Part shown: in pieces, positions 24,327 to 32,780 of the stretch
How the letters are laid out: each line of letters opens with the position of its first letter
How positions within the stretch are numbered: position 1 is the first letter of the stretch
From: Spirochaetaceae bacterium
GTDB lineage: Bacteria > Spirochaetota > Spirochaetia > Treponematales > Treponemataceae
NCBI GenBank assembly: GCA_017618015.1
Contig: JAFZVC010000049.1
Location: 1-55,024 of the forward strand
Direction: 5' to 3'
DNA: 55,024 bases
Program-made: the position numbers and the translations under genes
The notes under the pieces: generated by a model
The model's database searches: none
Told to the model about the DNA's origin: nothing
What the model saw: only the letters and a program-made list of their open reading frames with translations

Positions 24327-25334
24327 ATGTCTGTTATTAAAAAGATTCTTGTTGCAGCAGTAATGTGCTGTGTTTTTGCATCTCTTGCCGCTATGGAAGT
24401 TAAAGTCGTTGAAGTCAGCGGAAAAGTTGAAGTTCAGCGTGATAATAAATGGGTTGCCGTTGTCAAAGGAGATATTCTGCCTGCCGGTTCAGTAATTTCT
24501 ACCGGATTTAAGTCAGAAGCTGTCCTTTCTTTTGACGAAACAGTAATCAAGGTTAAGGCACTTACACGCCTTACAATTGAGCAGCTGTTCGAAAAAGACG
24601 GCGATAAAGCCTCTTCTGTATATCTTGATACAGGCTCTATTTCTGCTGATGTAAAACCGGCAGAAAATAAGCGTGTAGGCTTTGCTGTTAAGACCCCTGC
24701 CGCAACCGCTTCTGTACGCGGAACGAGCGGTGATGTTTACTCTGACGGAAGAGTTATAGGAACTTCTGGAAGATGGTGTATCACAGGACCGCAGGAAAGA
24801 TATGTAGCGAAAGTGAATATGCCAGCACCAGTAGCCCAGGAAGCATCTGAAGAAGGACAAACACCTACTACTGAAGAACAGACTGCTACTACAGAAGAGA
24901 CAACAACGACTGCTGTTGAGACAGAATCGGGCGAAGCTGTTCAGACAGAGCCTGCAACTACAGAACCGGCCGCGACAGAACCTGCTGCTACTGAACCAGT
25001 ACAGGCAGAGCCTGTTGTCGAAACGCCGGCTCCAGGAACTGTATCGTATGAGGAAGCTGGTTTTGATTTCTCATACCCGAATGATTTAGGTGCTGTTTTT
25101 GTAAACCAGGGCGAAAGCGTGGCGGTTTCCAACGGTTCTTTTGTTACGCCACAGGATGGTATGATTATTAAGACTAGTGGTAGTTCTGGTGTTAAGCTTC
25201 CTAGCGAGACAGAATCTGTTGCTCCTGCCGCGCCACAGGTAGCTGGAGAAGGTGCTGTTCCTTCATCTACTACAGTTGATGTTCCGGAAAAGCCGAAGTA
25301 TGGTACAGTACATATCACCATTACACTGCCGTAA
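24327..25334 (+). CDS. FecR-domain secreted protein with Thr/Glu/Pro repeats
   Basis: 335 residues. After a signal peptide (KKILVAAVMCCVFASLAAM) comes a FecR-type domain (about 22-145: VVEVSGKVEVQRDNKW, GDILPAGSVISTG, SVYLDTGSISADVK, FAVKTPAATASVRGT). The middle is a low-complexity linker with repeated TEPAATEPAATEP units. A second beta-rich region resembling the FecR fold follows (about 230-275). The domain is found in periplasmic or surface proteins beyond iron signalling; no sigma factor gene is adjacent, so FecR-type anti-sigma function is not implied. A strong AGGAGG precedes the start. Confidence 0.8.
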   Translation: MSVIKKILVAAVMCCVFASLAAMEVKVVEVSGKVEVQRDNKWVAVVKGDILPAGSVISTGFKSEAVLSFDETVIKVKALTRLTIEQLFEKDGDKASSVYLDTGSISADVKPAENKRVGFAVKTPAATASVRGTSGDVYSDGRVIGTSGRWCITGPQERYVAKVNMPAPVAQEASEEGQTPTTEEQTATTEETTTTAVETESGEAVQTEPATTEPAATEPAATEPVQAEPVVETPAPGTVSYEEAGFDFSYPNDLGAVFVNQGESVAVSNGSFVTPQDGMIIKTSGSSGVKLPSETESVAPAAPQVAGEGAVPSSTTVDVPEKPKYGTVHITITLP

Positions 25335-25350
25335 TTGATGAGGAGGTCTT

Positions 25351-25821
25351 ATGAAAATGAATAAAATTTTTAAAATATCATCTGTTATTCTGATTGTTGG
25401 ACTTGTCATCGTAATTTCAAGCTGCTCAATGTTTGGCGCTCTTGGAAAGGTTTTTACAAGGGTTCAGAATGGAGAAAACCCTATAGACGATAGTTATACA
25501 GTAAAAGCAATCCTCTTTGAAGTTAATGATGCTGAAGCATCAGAGTGGACAACTAGTAAACCTGCGACAATTATTGAGGAAAAACGAGTTACTGATATGA
25601 ATCCAAATAGTGTAGTGGATTTGGAGTTTGAGAACGCAATTCAGGAAGGCACGAAAGTAAAGCTTTTCATCGCACTGAAGACAAAGACAACACACCACTA
25701 TTATAGGGGAGAAGCTGTATTTGTTATTCAGGAAGGTGTAAACGTTGTAGAGACTTTGACCAGAGATTTTGTTCAGGTAGATCAGGATCATCTTTCTGAA
25801 GTAACATGGGCGTTCAGATAA
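25351..25821 (+). CDS. Small lipoprotein of the envelope cluster
   Basis: 156 residues with a lipobox (LVIVISSCSMFG, lipidated Cys about residue 26). The remainder is a beta-rich domain (YTVKAILFEVNDAEASEWTTSK, GTKVKLFIALKTKTTHHYYRGEAVFVI) of unknown family. A strong Shine-Dalgarno (GAGGAGG) and a 16-bp gap to the FecR-domain gene place it last in the operon, before a terminator. Confidence 0.78.
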   Translation: MKMNKIFKISSVILIVGLVIVISSCSMFGALGKVFTRVQNGENPIDDSYTVKAILFEVNDAEASEWTTSKPATIIEEKRVTDMNPNSVVDLEFENAIQEGTKVKLFIALKTKTTHHYYRGEAVFVIQEGVNVVETLTRDFVQVDQDHLSEVTWAFR

Positions 25822-25849
25822 TAATTCTGATTTGAAGCTTGATTTAATA

Positions 25850-25887
25850 AGGTGTCGTACCGGTTTTCCGATGCGGCACCTTTTTTT
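25850..25887 (+). terminator. Rho-independent terminator of the envelope cluster
   Basis: AGGTGTCG pairs with CGGCACCT around the ACCGGTTTTCCGA region and is followed by a run of T residues. It closes the 22.5-25.8 kb operon. Confidence 0.8.
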
Positions 25888-25899
25888 GTGTCTTGCGGT

Positions 25900-26628
25900 T
25901 TACGATCGTTTCTTTGAAGAGCCCATCCCCAAAAAGCCTAAGATGCTGCCGCATATACCGCCAGCTATGTGCGCCACTGTCATTACAGCCGCCGTTCCTG
26001 CCTCTTCATGAATAAGGAACTCTTTTCCAACGTAAATGAGGCAAATAAGAATGAACGTCAAAGGGATTTTTGTCTTATCGGCCGCTGTGACTGAAGAAAG
26101 CAGAATCATCATAAACACGATGCCGCTAGCCCCCATAAGGACGGACGGAATAAAGCACGCGTTTATAACACCGGATATGAATGCCGTGATTATCATCATA
26201 AGAGCGAGCAACCCGCTGCCGAATTTGTCTTCAAGTGCCGGGCCTAGCAGTAGAATAAAAGCCAGATTTCCTGTAAGCTGATTCCAGTCCGTATGACCAA
26301 AAACGTGCAGAACAAGACGTGCATAATGAATCGGATCTTTCCAGTTGAACGCAAATTCGCTTGCCTGACAAGCTGGAGCGGTAAAAATAACGGGCAGATT
26401 CTGTAATTTCTGTTTCAGAAGGATTACCGCAATACAAAGCAGCGAGAATGTAAGTGTAACAGGTGCGTTGTAAACTACGCCAAAATGATCTTTCTTTCTG
26501 GATGACGTCTTTTTTGGAGCCGTGCGTTTTGTGTTTGTTGTCTTCGACCCTTTTTTTGTCGTTGACGGCAGGGCGATGTCTGTCGGCTCGTCAAAAAAAA
26601 TGTTCTGATTGTCTTTTTCGTTCTGCAT
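25900..26628 (-). CDS. Rhomboid-family intramembrane serine protease
   Basis: 242 residues. An N-terminal basic, Lys/Thr-rich cytoplasmic tail of about 50 residues is followed by six hydrophobic segments. The catalytic Ser is in MGASGIVFMM and the His in VAHIAGGICG; HVFGHTDWNQLTGNLAFI is the family's loop/second-helix motif, with Asn forming the oxyanion hole. It cleaves membrane proteins within the bilayer. It is divergent from clpS; no clear Shine-Dalgarno or -10 decides the start, and the tail could be shorter. Confidence 0.85.
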   Translation of the reverse strand: MQNEKDNQNIFFDEPTDIALPSTTKKGSKTTNTKRTAPKKTSSRKKDHFGVVYNAPVTLTFSLLCIAVILLKQKLQNLPVIFTAPACQASEFAFNWKDPIHYARLVLHVFGHTDWNQLTGNLAFILLLGPALEDKFGSGLLALMMIITAFISGVINACFIPSVLMGASGIVFMMILLSSVTAADKTKIPLTFILICLIYVGKEFLIHEEAGTAAVMTVAHIAGGICGSILGFLGMGSSKKRS

Positions 26629-26714
26629 ATATTTATTTTCGGTTTTGCGGGGCTGATATTAAGATTTTATGTGTTATAATTAATATATATTATAGGATTG
26701 TATTATAAACGTAA

Positions 26715-27026
26715 ATGAACTGGAAGATTGAAGAATTTGCCGACAGTGCGCTTGTCACTGAAGAAGAAATCACGGCTCCAGACAGTTATAATGTTATTCT
26801 CTACAATGACGACTACACGACAAAAGAATTCGTCGTCTCTCTTCTCATGGGAATTTTCAACAAGCCAGAGACGGAGGCTGTTTCTCTAATGGAAACTGTT
26901 CACAGACGTGGTTCTGCCGTCATAGGCGTATATAGTTTCGATATAGCGCAGACGCTTGCTGCGGCTGCAATCCAAAATGCCCGCAACAACGGATTCCCGC
27001 TTCGTTGTGAGTTGGAGGTTGCATGA
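26715..27026 (+). CDS. clpS: ClpS, N-degron adaptor of ClpAP
   Basis: 103 residues, normal length. It binds N-terminal Leu, Phe, Tyr and Trp of substrates and delivers them to ClpA. Core motifs: YNVILYNDDYTTKEFVVSLL with the pocket Asp-Asp, METVHRRGSAVIGVYSFDIAQT and LRCELEVA. TATAAA (26704-26709) ends 5 nt before the ATG and no Shine-Dalgarno is present, so the message may be leaderless. Its stop overlaps the clpA start (ATGA), and aat follows, making a dedicated N-degron operon. Confidence 0.93.
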   Translation: MNWKIEEFADSALVTEEEITAPDSYNVILYNDDYTTKEFVVSLLMGIFNKPETEAVSLMETVHRRGSAVIGVYSFDIAQTLAAAAIQNARNNGFPLRCELEVA

Positions 27027-29503
27027 CGATTGCCGTTGAGCTTCAGAAAGTTCTTGACAAGGCGGTCATCAATGCAAAAGCAAAAAAACACGGATTTGTT
27101 ACCCCAGAACACATTCTTGCAGCCGCACTTGAACTAGAATCGATACAGGACCTTTTTGTGGTGTGTGGCGCGGACACCGATTTTATCCGCTCAGGCGTTT
27201 CCTCATACCTAGAAAAACAGGTTCCATGCATGGGTGACGCGGATCCGATGCAGACGCTCGGTTTTCAGTCGCTTTTGCAACGCGCTGTAATGCATTGTGT
27301 AGCTGCTGAAAAAAAGACAGTCGAACTGACGGACGTAATAGTCTGCATGTTCGACGATTCGCGCGAATATTGTTCCTATTACTTACGAAAAGGCCATCTG
27401 GACAAGCTCCGCCTTATGGAAGTTCTAAGCTTTAATGCCTATGGAAACGGAAATCCATACGGTGATGATTATTCGCTTTCAACGGACGAAGCGGAAACGC
27501 TAAGGAAGTCCGCGCCGCAGGATGACGCTGCCGATGCTGATGCTGCCGATTCAGCAGAGAATACAGGGCGACCAGGGGTGCAAAAGCCAAGACGCAACAA
27601 AGACAACCGGTCTGCGCTTGCACGGTATACGCGAAACCTTACAGAAGAAGCTGCTGACGGCAGTTTTGACGTGCTTGTCGGACGTGAGCCGGAAATAGAG
27701 CGGACAATTCAGGTTCTTTGCCGCCGTGTTAAGAACAACCCGATTCATGTAGGCGACGCTGGCGTTGGAAAAACAGCCGTCACGCAGGGACTTGCCAGGC
27801 GCATCGTTGATGGCGAAGTTCCTGATGTTTTGCGCGGGGTTTCTATTTACGCGCTTGATATGGGCGCACTCATTGCGGGAACAAAGTTCCGCGGCGATTT
27901 TGAGGAACGCCTTAAAAAAGTAGTTGATGAGCTCATAAAAAAGAAGAATTCTGTTCTTTACATTGATGAGATACATACGATTGTCGGAGCAGGAGCCGTT
28001 TCTGGTGGCACTCTTGATGCTGCAAACATTCTTAAGCCGGTGCTTTCTGACGGGCGGCTTAAGTGTATAGGCTCCACGACATTCGAAGAATATTCTAAAA
28101 CGTTCGAAAAAGATAAGGCGCTTGCCCGGCGCTTTCAGAAAATTGAGATACAGGAGCCTACGACGGAAGAGGCTGTCGAAATACTTAAAGGACTCCGCCC
28201 GCGATACGAGGATTTCCATCAGGTACGCTACACAGACGAAGCTCTTGTTTCGGCGGTGGAATTGTCAGTGCAGTTTCTTCAGGAAAAACGACTTCCTGAT
28301 AAAGCCATTGACATAATGGATGAGGCAGGAGCTTGGATGCGCATTCATCCTGAGTATCCTGGAGTTGAAGGTCGGAAAGGGAATACTGACCGATGTTCAG
28401 ATGACGCAAGGACAGCTGATTCTGAAATGGATGCCGCCGGGGCAAGGAATGTTCAGGCGGCACCACGGGGCGCGGATACAGATAGCGAAGAGAATAAAGC
28501 GTACCCGGTCGTTGATACAGATATAATTGAAAAACTGATAGCAAAGATGGCGAAAGTGCCTGAGCGGACAGTCGCGATAGATGAGAAAAAACAGCTGCGT
28601 GATTTGGAAAAGCTTCTTTCTGAGCGTGTGTTTGGGCAGGAAAAAGCTGTTTCGCTCCTTGCGCAGGCGGTAAAACGCTCTCGCGCGGGATTCAGGAACC
28701 CGGATAAGCCAGCCGGTTGCTTCCTTTTTGCAGGACCTACCGGCGTAGGAAAAACTGCGTTGGCAGTGGCTCTCGCGGACATACTTGGTTTGAAACTGCT
28801 CCGCTTTGACATGAGCGAGTATCAGGAAAAGCACACGGTAAGCCGCCTTATAGGCTCGCCGCCGGGCTACGTCGGCTTTGAGGAAGGCGGTCTTCTTACT
28901 GACGCTGTCCGCCGTGAGCCGTATTCTGTCGTGCTTCTTGACGAAATTGAGAAAGCTCACCGTGACATATACAATCTGCTTCTGCAAGTTATGGACTATG
29001 CTTCTTTGACGGACAACCAGGGACGAAAGGCAGATTTCCGCAACACAATCATAATAATGACGAGTAATGCCGGCGGCGCAGAACTGGCAAAGCCTTTAAT
29101 CGGTTTTGGAAGTGCTGTTCAGACGGAAGAAGTGGTCCGCGAATCTGTCGGAAATATTTTTACGCCGGAATTCCGCAACCGGCTCGATGCTGTCGTGCCG
29201 TTCGCGCACCTTAACCTTGATGTTATGAAAAACATAGTCCGCGCTGAAATTGCCAAGCTTGCCGCACGGCTTGCGAACAAAAAAGTTGAGCTTTCTGTTA
29301 CTGATGACTGCGTTGCATACTTTGCGGACAAAGGCTGTTCGCCGGAATACGGTGCGCGGAACGTAAGCCGTCTTATAGACAGCGAAATTTCTTCGGCGCT
29401 TGTTGACGAGGTGCTCTTCGGGCATCTTGTCCGGGGTGGTAAAGCTATATGCTCCCTGAACGCAGACCATGACGCGGTCGTCATTTCTTATGAATCCATA
29501 TAA
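27023..29503 (+). CDS. clpA: ClpA, ATPase of the ClpAP protease
   Basis: 826 residues: Clp N-domain (about 1-145), first AAA+ module with Walker A GDAGVGKTAVTQ, second with GPTGVGKTALAV, plus the IGF-type ClpP-docking loop (KPLIGFGS). It unfolds proteins for ClpP. Compared with E. coli ClpA there is an extra segment of about 55 residues between the modules (HPEYPGVEGRKGN to ENKAYP), acidic and low in complexity, and another acidic stretch near residue 170. Overlapping junctions with clpS and aat imply translational coupling. clpP is not in the window. Confidence 0.95.
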   Translation: MTIAVELQKVLDKAVINAKAKKHGFVTPEHILAAALELESIQDLFVVCGADTDFIRSGVSSYLEKQVPCMGDADPMQTLGFQSLLQRAVMHCVAAEKKTVELTDVIVCMFDDSREYCSYYLRKGHLDKLRLMEVLSFNAYGNGNPYGDDYSLSTDEAETLRKSAPQDDAADADAADSAENTGRPGVQKPRRNKDNRSALARYTRNLTEEAADGSFDVLVGREPEIERTIQVLCRRVKNNPIHVGDAGVGKTAVTQGLARRIVDGEVPDVLRGVSIYALDMGALIAGTKFRGDFEERLKKVVDELIKKKNSVLYIDEIHTIVGAGAVSGGTLDAANILKPVLSDGRLKCIGSTTFEEYSKTFEKDKALARRFQKIEIQEPTTEEAVEILKGLRPRYEDFHQVRYTDEALVSAVELSVQFLQEKRLPDKAIDIMDEAGAWMRIHPEYPGVEGRKGNTDRCSDDARTADSEMDAAGARNVQAAPRGADTDSEENKAYPVVDTDIIEKLIAKMAKVPERTVAIDEKKQLRDLEKLLSERVFGQEKAVSLLAQAVKRSRAGFRNPDKPAGCFLFAGPTGVGKTALAVALADILGLKLLRFDMSEYQEKHTVSRLIGSPPGYVGFEEGGLLTDAVRREPYSVVLLDEIEKAHRDIYNLLLQVMDYASLTDNQGRKADFRNTIIIMTSNAGGAELAKPLIGFGSAVQTEEVVRESVGNIFTPEFRNRLDAVVPFAHLNLDVMKNIVRAEIAKLAARLANKKVELSVTDDCVAYFADKGCSPEYGARNVSRLIDSEISSALVDEVLFGHLVRGGKAICSLNADHDAVVISYESI

Positions 29504-30188
29504 ATACGAGTTCCCTGACCCGGAGACGGCGCACGACGGGCTTTTGTGTTACGGCGGTGACCTTTCTTGCGATATGCTGCTTTCAGCGTATTATCAGGGA
29601 ATATTTCCGTGGTATTCAAAAAAAGATCCTATTATGTGGTGGTCGCCCGACCCGCGTTTTGTGCTGTTTCCGGAAGAGTTTCATATCCCGTCGCGTTTGG
29701 AGCGTTTTTTGCGCCGTAACGAATCATTGTCAGAAAAAGAGAAGTTCGTCTTTACAATGGACGCAGCTTTTCGCTCAGTGATAACGGCTTGCTCGGCTGT
29801 TGATCGCCCCGGACAGGACGGCACTTGGATACTGCCAGAAATGATTGACGCATACTGTGCGTTCCATGAAGCAGGATATGCGCACTCCTTTGAAACGTGG
29901 CAGAACGGAAACCTTGTCGGCGGTTTTTATGGCGTTCAGCTTGGCTCAATGTTCTTTGGTGAGTCGATGTTTTCACTCGTGCCTGAAGCGTCCAAATGCG
30001 CGTTCGTTAATTTTATGAAAGTTTTCCGTTCTTGTGGCGGAAGGTTGCTCGACTCTCAAGTATATACAGACCATATCGCACGGTTTGGCGGCAGAAATAT
30101 CTCGCGCTCGGCGTTTTTGCGGTTAGAGAGCAATTATCTGTACGATTGCCTTGATCAGGATATGGCTTCCTTCTTCTCCGAGCAGTAA
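29490..30188 (+). CDS. aat: Leucyl/phenylalanyl-tRNA--protein transferase
   Basis: 232 residues, normal length. It adds Leu or Phe to N-terminal Lys or Arg of proteins, creating the primary degron read by ClpS. Motifs: GLLCYGGDLSCDMLLSAYYQGIFPW, WWSPDPRFVLFP, YAHSFETWQNGNLVGGFYG, FGESMFSLVPEASK and QVYTDHIARFGG. The start at 29490 (MNPYKYEF) overlaps clpA by 14 nt; an earlier ATG at 29469 is less likely. Together with clpS and clpA this completes the bacterial N-degron pathway in one operon. Confidence 0.93.
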   Translation: MNPYKYEFPDPETAHDGLLCYGGDLSCDMLLSAYYQGIFPWYSKKDPIMWWSPDPRFVLFPEEFHIPSRLERFLRRNESLSEKEKFVFTMDAAFRSVITACSAVDRPGQDGTWILPEMIDAYCAFHEAGYAHSFETWQNGNLVGGFYGVQLGSMFFGESMFSLVPEASKCAFVNFMKVFRSCGGRLLDSQVYTDHIARFGGRNISRSAFLRLESNYLYDCLDQDMASFFSEQ

Positions 30189-30284
30189 TTGTCAGTTCGT
30201 GTATGCGGACATTTGTAATAAATCTCCTATACCAATTGGCGCGGAGCGATGTCAGAGTAATGACGTACCCGCCATATTAATCAC

Positions 30285-30313
30285 TTGTGTTTTAAAAGTT
30301 TATGCCTTATAGT
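30285..30313 (+). promoter_or_regulatory. Predicted leaderless promoter of the 30.3-kb small gene
   Basis: TTGTGT (30285-30290), 17 bp, TATAGT (30308-30313), then 6 nt to the ATG at 30320. It argues against the in-frame upstream ATG at 30302, which would fall inside the spacer. Confidence 0.5.
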
Positions 30314-30319
30314 GAGTTT

Positions 30320-30631
30320 ATGGATATTCAGGCTGTCTGTAAGAAAATCTATGAGCTTGCTCTAGGTTATGCGGAGAGAACGAAAGCACCTGTCGCCTAT
30401 GTTAATGTGGAGGCAGGCCATGATTTTGAGTATGACGACAATTCTCTTTGGGAGACGTTCAACAAAATCCGATGGGATACCGGTCTTTCTTCCGCCGAGC
30501 TTTTTATTGTGCGCAAGCGATCTACGGGCAGCGTCGATAAAACGCTGCGTGTCGTTTCAATAACGACGTTCGAAGAAGACAGCGGTGGTTCTCCAGAAAT
30601 TCCTGTTGAAAACGGATGGGTTGTCAGTTAA
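30320..30631 (+). CDS. Hypothetical protein, 103 residues
   Basis: A small soluble protein with no family I recognise. It begins MDIQAVCKKIYELALGYAERT and has an even mix of charged and hydrophobic residues, with predicted helix-strand alternation and a beta-rich C-terminal half (ELFIVRKRS, TLRVVSITTFEED). There is no signal peptide. The start is set by the promoter 6 nt upstream. The next gene is 92 bp away with its own Shine-Dalgarno, so co-transcription is possible. Confidence 0.65.
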   Translation: MDIQAVCKKIYELALGYAERTKAPVAYVNVEAGHDFEYDDNSLWETFNKIRWDTGLSSAELFIVRKRSTGSVDKTLRVVSITTFEEDSGGSPEIPVENGWVVS

Positions 30632-30722
30632 AGCCAAATTGTGCAAAATACAATAGATGCGATAGAGCTTCGGTGGGATGGACTGTAAGCGTTTGATATT
30701 GCGTATTTTTTATGGAGAAGCG

Positions 30723-32606
30723 ATGATGAAAAATCTCAAAACAATGCTCGTTTTATTCGCGGCTTTTTGTATGATTTTTTCTCAGTTCGGATGTCAGAAT
30801 GAGTTGCCGTCCGAAGTGTATGCTGTATCCGTAATCAATTCGTTGAACGGAACAGTTAAGGCGACTGTAGTACAAGCATCAGCCAGTAGCGAAGTAAAAC
30901 TGATTATTATACCAGAAGAAGGATACGGTCTAAAAGCTCTTATTATAAAAGATTCGTCCGGAGAAACGGTTGTATGCCGTGGAACCGGAGACATGAGAAC
31001 GTTCATTATGCCATCGTCTAATGTGACGGTTGAGGCAGAGTTTTCAGCTCTTTTCGAAATAACTATTAACGATTCAGATAACGGAACGGTTGAAGTTTCT
31101 ACAGAAGATGTTGCAGAAGGAAGTGAGATAACGCTTACCGTAATACCAAAAGAAGGATACGCTCTTAAAACCGTACATGTAACAGACGAATCGGGAGAAG
31201 TTGTTGAGGTAAGTGAAACGGATGATGCAATGACATTCGTCATGCCGTCGTCAAATGTGATAGTTGAAGCAGAGTTTTCAGCTATATATGAAGTAATCGT
31301 AAACAGCTCGAAGAACGGTACGGTAACGATATCTGCAGAAAAATCATTACCTGGCGAAGAAATAACGATATCAGTAACGCCCGACGAAGAATTTGAGATT
31401 GGCGTGTTTTCCATAAAAGATGCGACGGGTAAAAAGCTTGAGACAAGCGGATTCAGCTGCACAAAAAAAATCATTATGCCAGCATCTGATGTGACGGTAA
31501 CGGCTGTCTTCAATATGAAGAAGTTCAGGCCTACTTATAGTTTTAATGAAACGGTGACATTTCTTCCTGAAGGAACGGACGGAACGGCAGGTACTGAAGG
31601 AACTTATGTAATCTTTGGCGACTGGCCACAATCAGCAAAAGAGGACTCTGTTCTTGTTAATGAAACCCAATTGTATGAAATGGGTGGAAATACTTACTAC
31701 GTGGGAAGTGACGGAAATTACTACGCCAAATGTGTTGAAACAGAAAGCGCGGAAATTACCGATGATGATAATCCTGCAGTTATAAATGCCGAAGACGCTG
31801 AAGTTGAAGATGACGATGAAGAGACTGATGAAGTCGATGAGCTTGACAGCGAGCTTATCGATGAAGACGAGTCTGAGGAAAGTGTTAAGTATTTTAAGGT
31901 TGAACCGATAAAGTGGCGCGTTCTTACACAGGACTATAATGAAACAGGCAATGCTCTGCTGCTTGCGGAAAACATTTTGCCCGGTTATGTGCCGTATTAC
32001 GATTATCATAGGGTGAACAGAACGATTGACGGTAAAACCGTTTACCCGAACAACTATATGTATTCTACGATCCGCGCTTATCTGAACGGTCTTGATTACG
32101 TGGTCAAGTCATCTGACGATGCAAGACAAACAACGAGCACTGTTTACAGCGAGAAAGGCTTTTTGCAGAGCGCGTTTACAGAAAGCGCACAAAACCAAAT
32201 AGCAACGACGATTGTTGACAATAGCGCTGCCAGTGCTAATCCTGCTGAAAACAGCAGACAGTGGAACGGCGGTAGAAATGATTATGCCTGTGATGATACG
32301 AGCGACAGTGTTTTCTTGCTGAGCGAAAAGGAAGCGACAATGCTGGAATACGGGTTTACAGAATGCAATACATACGGAGAAGGCAACTCCAGAATCCGTA
32401 TGCCGACCGAATATGCGCTTGCGAACAGTGTCTACAAGACTTCAAGAAGTGACATTTACGGCAGCTATTGGATGCTTAGATCGCCTGAGTATAATGATAG
32501 TAGCGCAGTTCGTCTGATAAACTGCAATGGAAACGCCTGTACCTTTGCCGATGTCTATGATGATTATGTGGTCGTTGTGCCAGCGATGGTCATTTCACTT
32601 CAGTAG
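30723..32606 (+). CDS. Lipoprotein with three InlB-type repeats and DUF6273
   Basis: 627 residues. A lipoprotein signal (LKTMLVLFAAFCMIFSQFGCQ, lipidated Cys about residue 21) is followed by three tandem beta-repeats of about 78 residues each ending (T/K)FVMPSSNV-like or IIMPASDV. These resemble bacterial B-repeat (Flg_new_2/InlB B) domains. After a linker with a very acidic stretch (EVEDDDEETDEVDELDSE) comes a DUF6273 domain (RVLTQDYNETGNALLLAENIL, STIRAYLN, YWMLRSPEYNDSSAVRLI). Such proteins are numerous in host-associated treponemes and probably surface exposed; function unknown. ATGGAGAAGCG before the double ATG supplies the ribosome-binding site. Confidence 0.82.
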   Translation: MMKNLKTMLVLFAAFCMIFSQFGCQNELPSEVYAVSVINSLNGTVKATVVQASASSEVKLIIIPEEGYGLKALIIKDSSGETVVCRGTGDMRTFIMPSSNVTVEAEFSALFEITINDSDNGTVEVSTEDVAEGSEITLTVIPKEGYALKTVHVTDESGEVVEVSETDDAMTFVMPSSNVIVEAEFSAIYEVIVNSSKNGTVTISAEKSLPGEEITISVTPDEEFEIGVFSIKDATGKKLETSGFSCTKKIIMPASDVTVTAVFNMKKFRPTYSFNETVTFLPEGTDGTAGTEGTYVIFGDWPQSAKEDSVLVNETQLYEMGGNTYYVGSDGNYYAKCVETESAEITDDDNPAVINAEDAEVEDDDEETDEVDELDSELIDEDESEESVKYFKVEPIKWRVLTQDYNETGNALLLAENILPGYVPYYDYHRVNRTIDGKTVYPNNYMYSTIRAYLNGLDYVVKSSDDARQTTSTVYSEKGFLQSAFTESAQNQIATTIVDNSAASANPAENSRQWNGGRNDYACDDTSDSVFLLSEKEATMLEYGFTECNTYGEGNSRIRMPTEYALANSVYKTSRSDIYGSYWMLRSPEYNDSSAVRLINCNGNACTFADVYDDYVVVVPAMVISLQ

Positions 32607-32645
32607 TACCGGTATTTATTGTTCCCTAATTTCCTCTGGAAAACG

Positions 32646-32673
32646 AAAAATTTAAGAATTTGTTAAGATTTCT
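32646..32673 (-). repeat. 28-bp repeat, copy A (tandem 11-bp motif)
   Basis: Exact reverse complement of 42122-42149. In minus orientation it contains TCTTAA twice at an 11-bp interval (TCTTAACAAAT then TCTTAAATTTT), the spacing typical of PhoB/OmpR-family dimers. It lies between the DUF6273 lipoprotein gene and the pilZ gene. On the plus strand TATATT follows at 32691. Confidence 0.85.
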
Positions 32674-32702
32674 GAAAATTGGCTCCGGGCTATATTTTAC
32701 AA

Positions 32703-32747
32703 GGGCTGAAGGGGTGCGGTCAGCCCGATTTCTGACTTATGCCCCTT
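32703..32747 (+). promoter_or_regulatory. Competing hairpins upstream of pilZ
   Basis: GGGCTGA (32703-32709) pairs perfectly with TCAGCCC (32720-32726). An alternative pairing joins AAGGGG (32709-32714) with CCCCTT (32742-32747), enclosing TCAG/CTGA. The two are mutually exclusive. No T-tract follows, and the pilZ -35 overlaps the distal arm. Confidence 0.4.
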
Positions 32748-32774
32748 GAAAAAAAACATGGACAGTATTAAAGT
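32746..32774 (+). promoter_or_regulatory. Predicted leaderless promoter of pilZ
   Basis: TTGAAA (32746-32751, 5/6 consensus), 17 bp, TAAAGT (32769-32774), 6 nt, ATG at 32781. No Shine-Dalgarno precedes the start. Confidence 0.6.
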
Positions 32775-32780
32775 GTAGCC

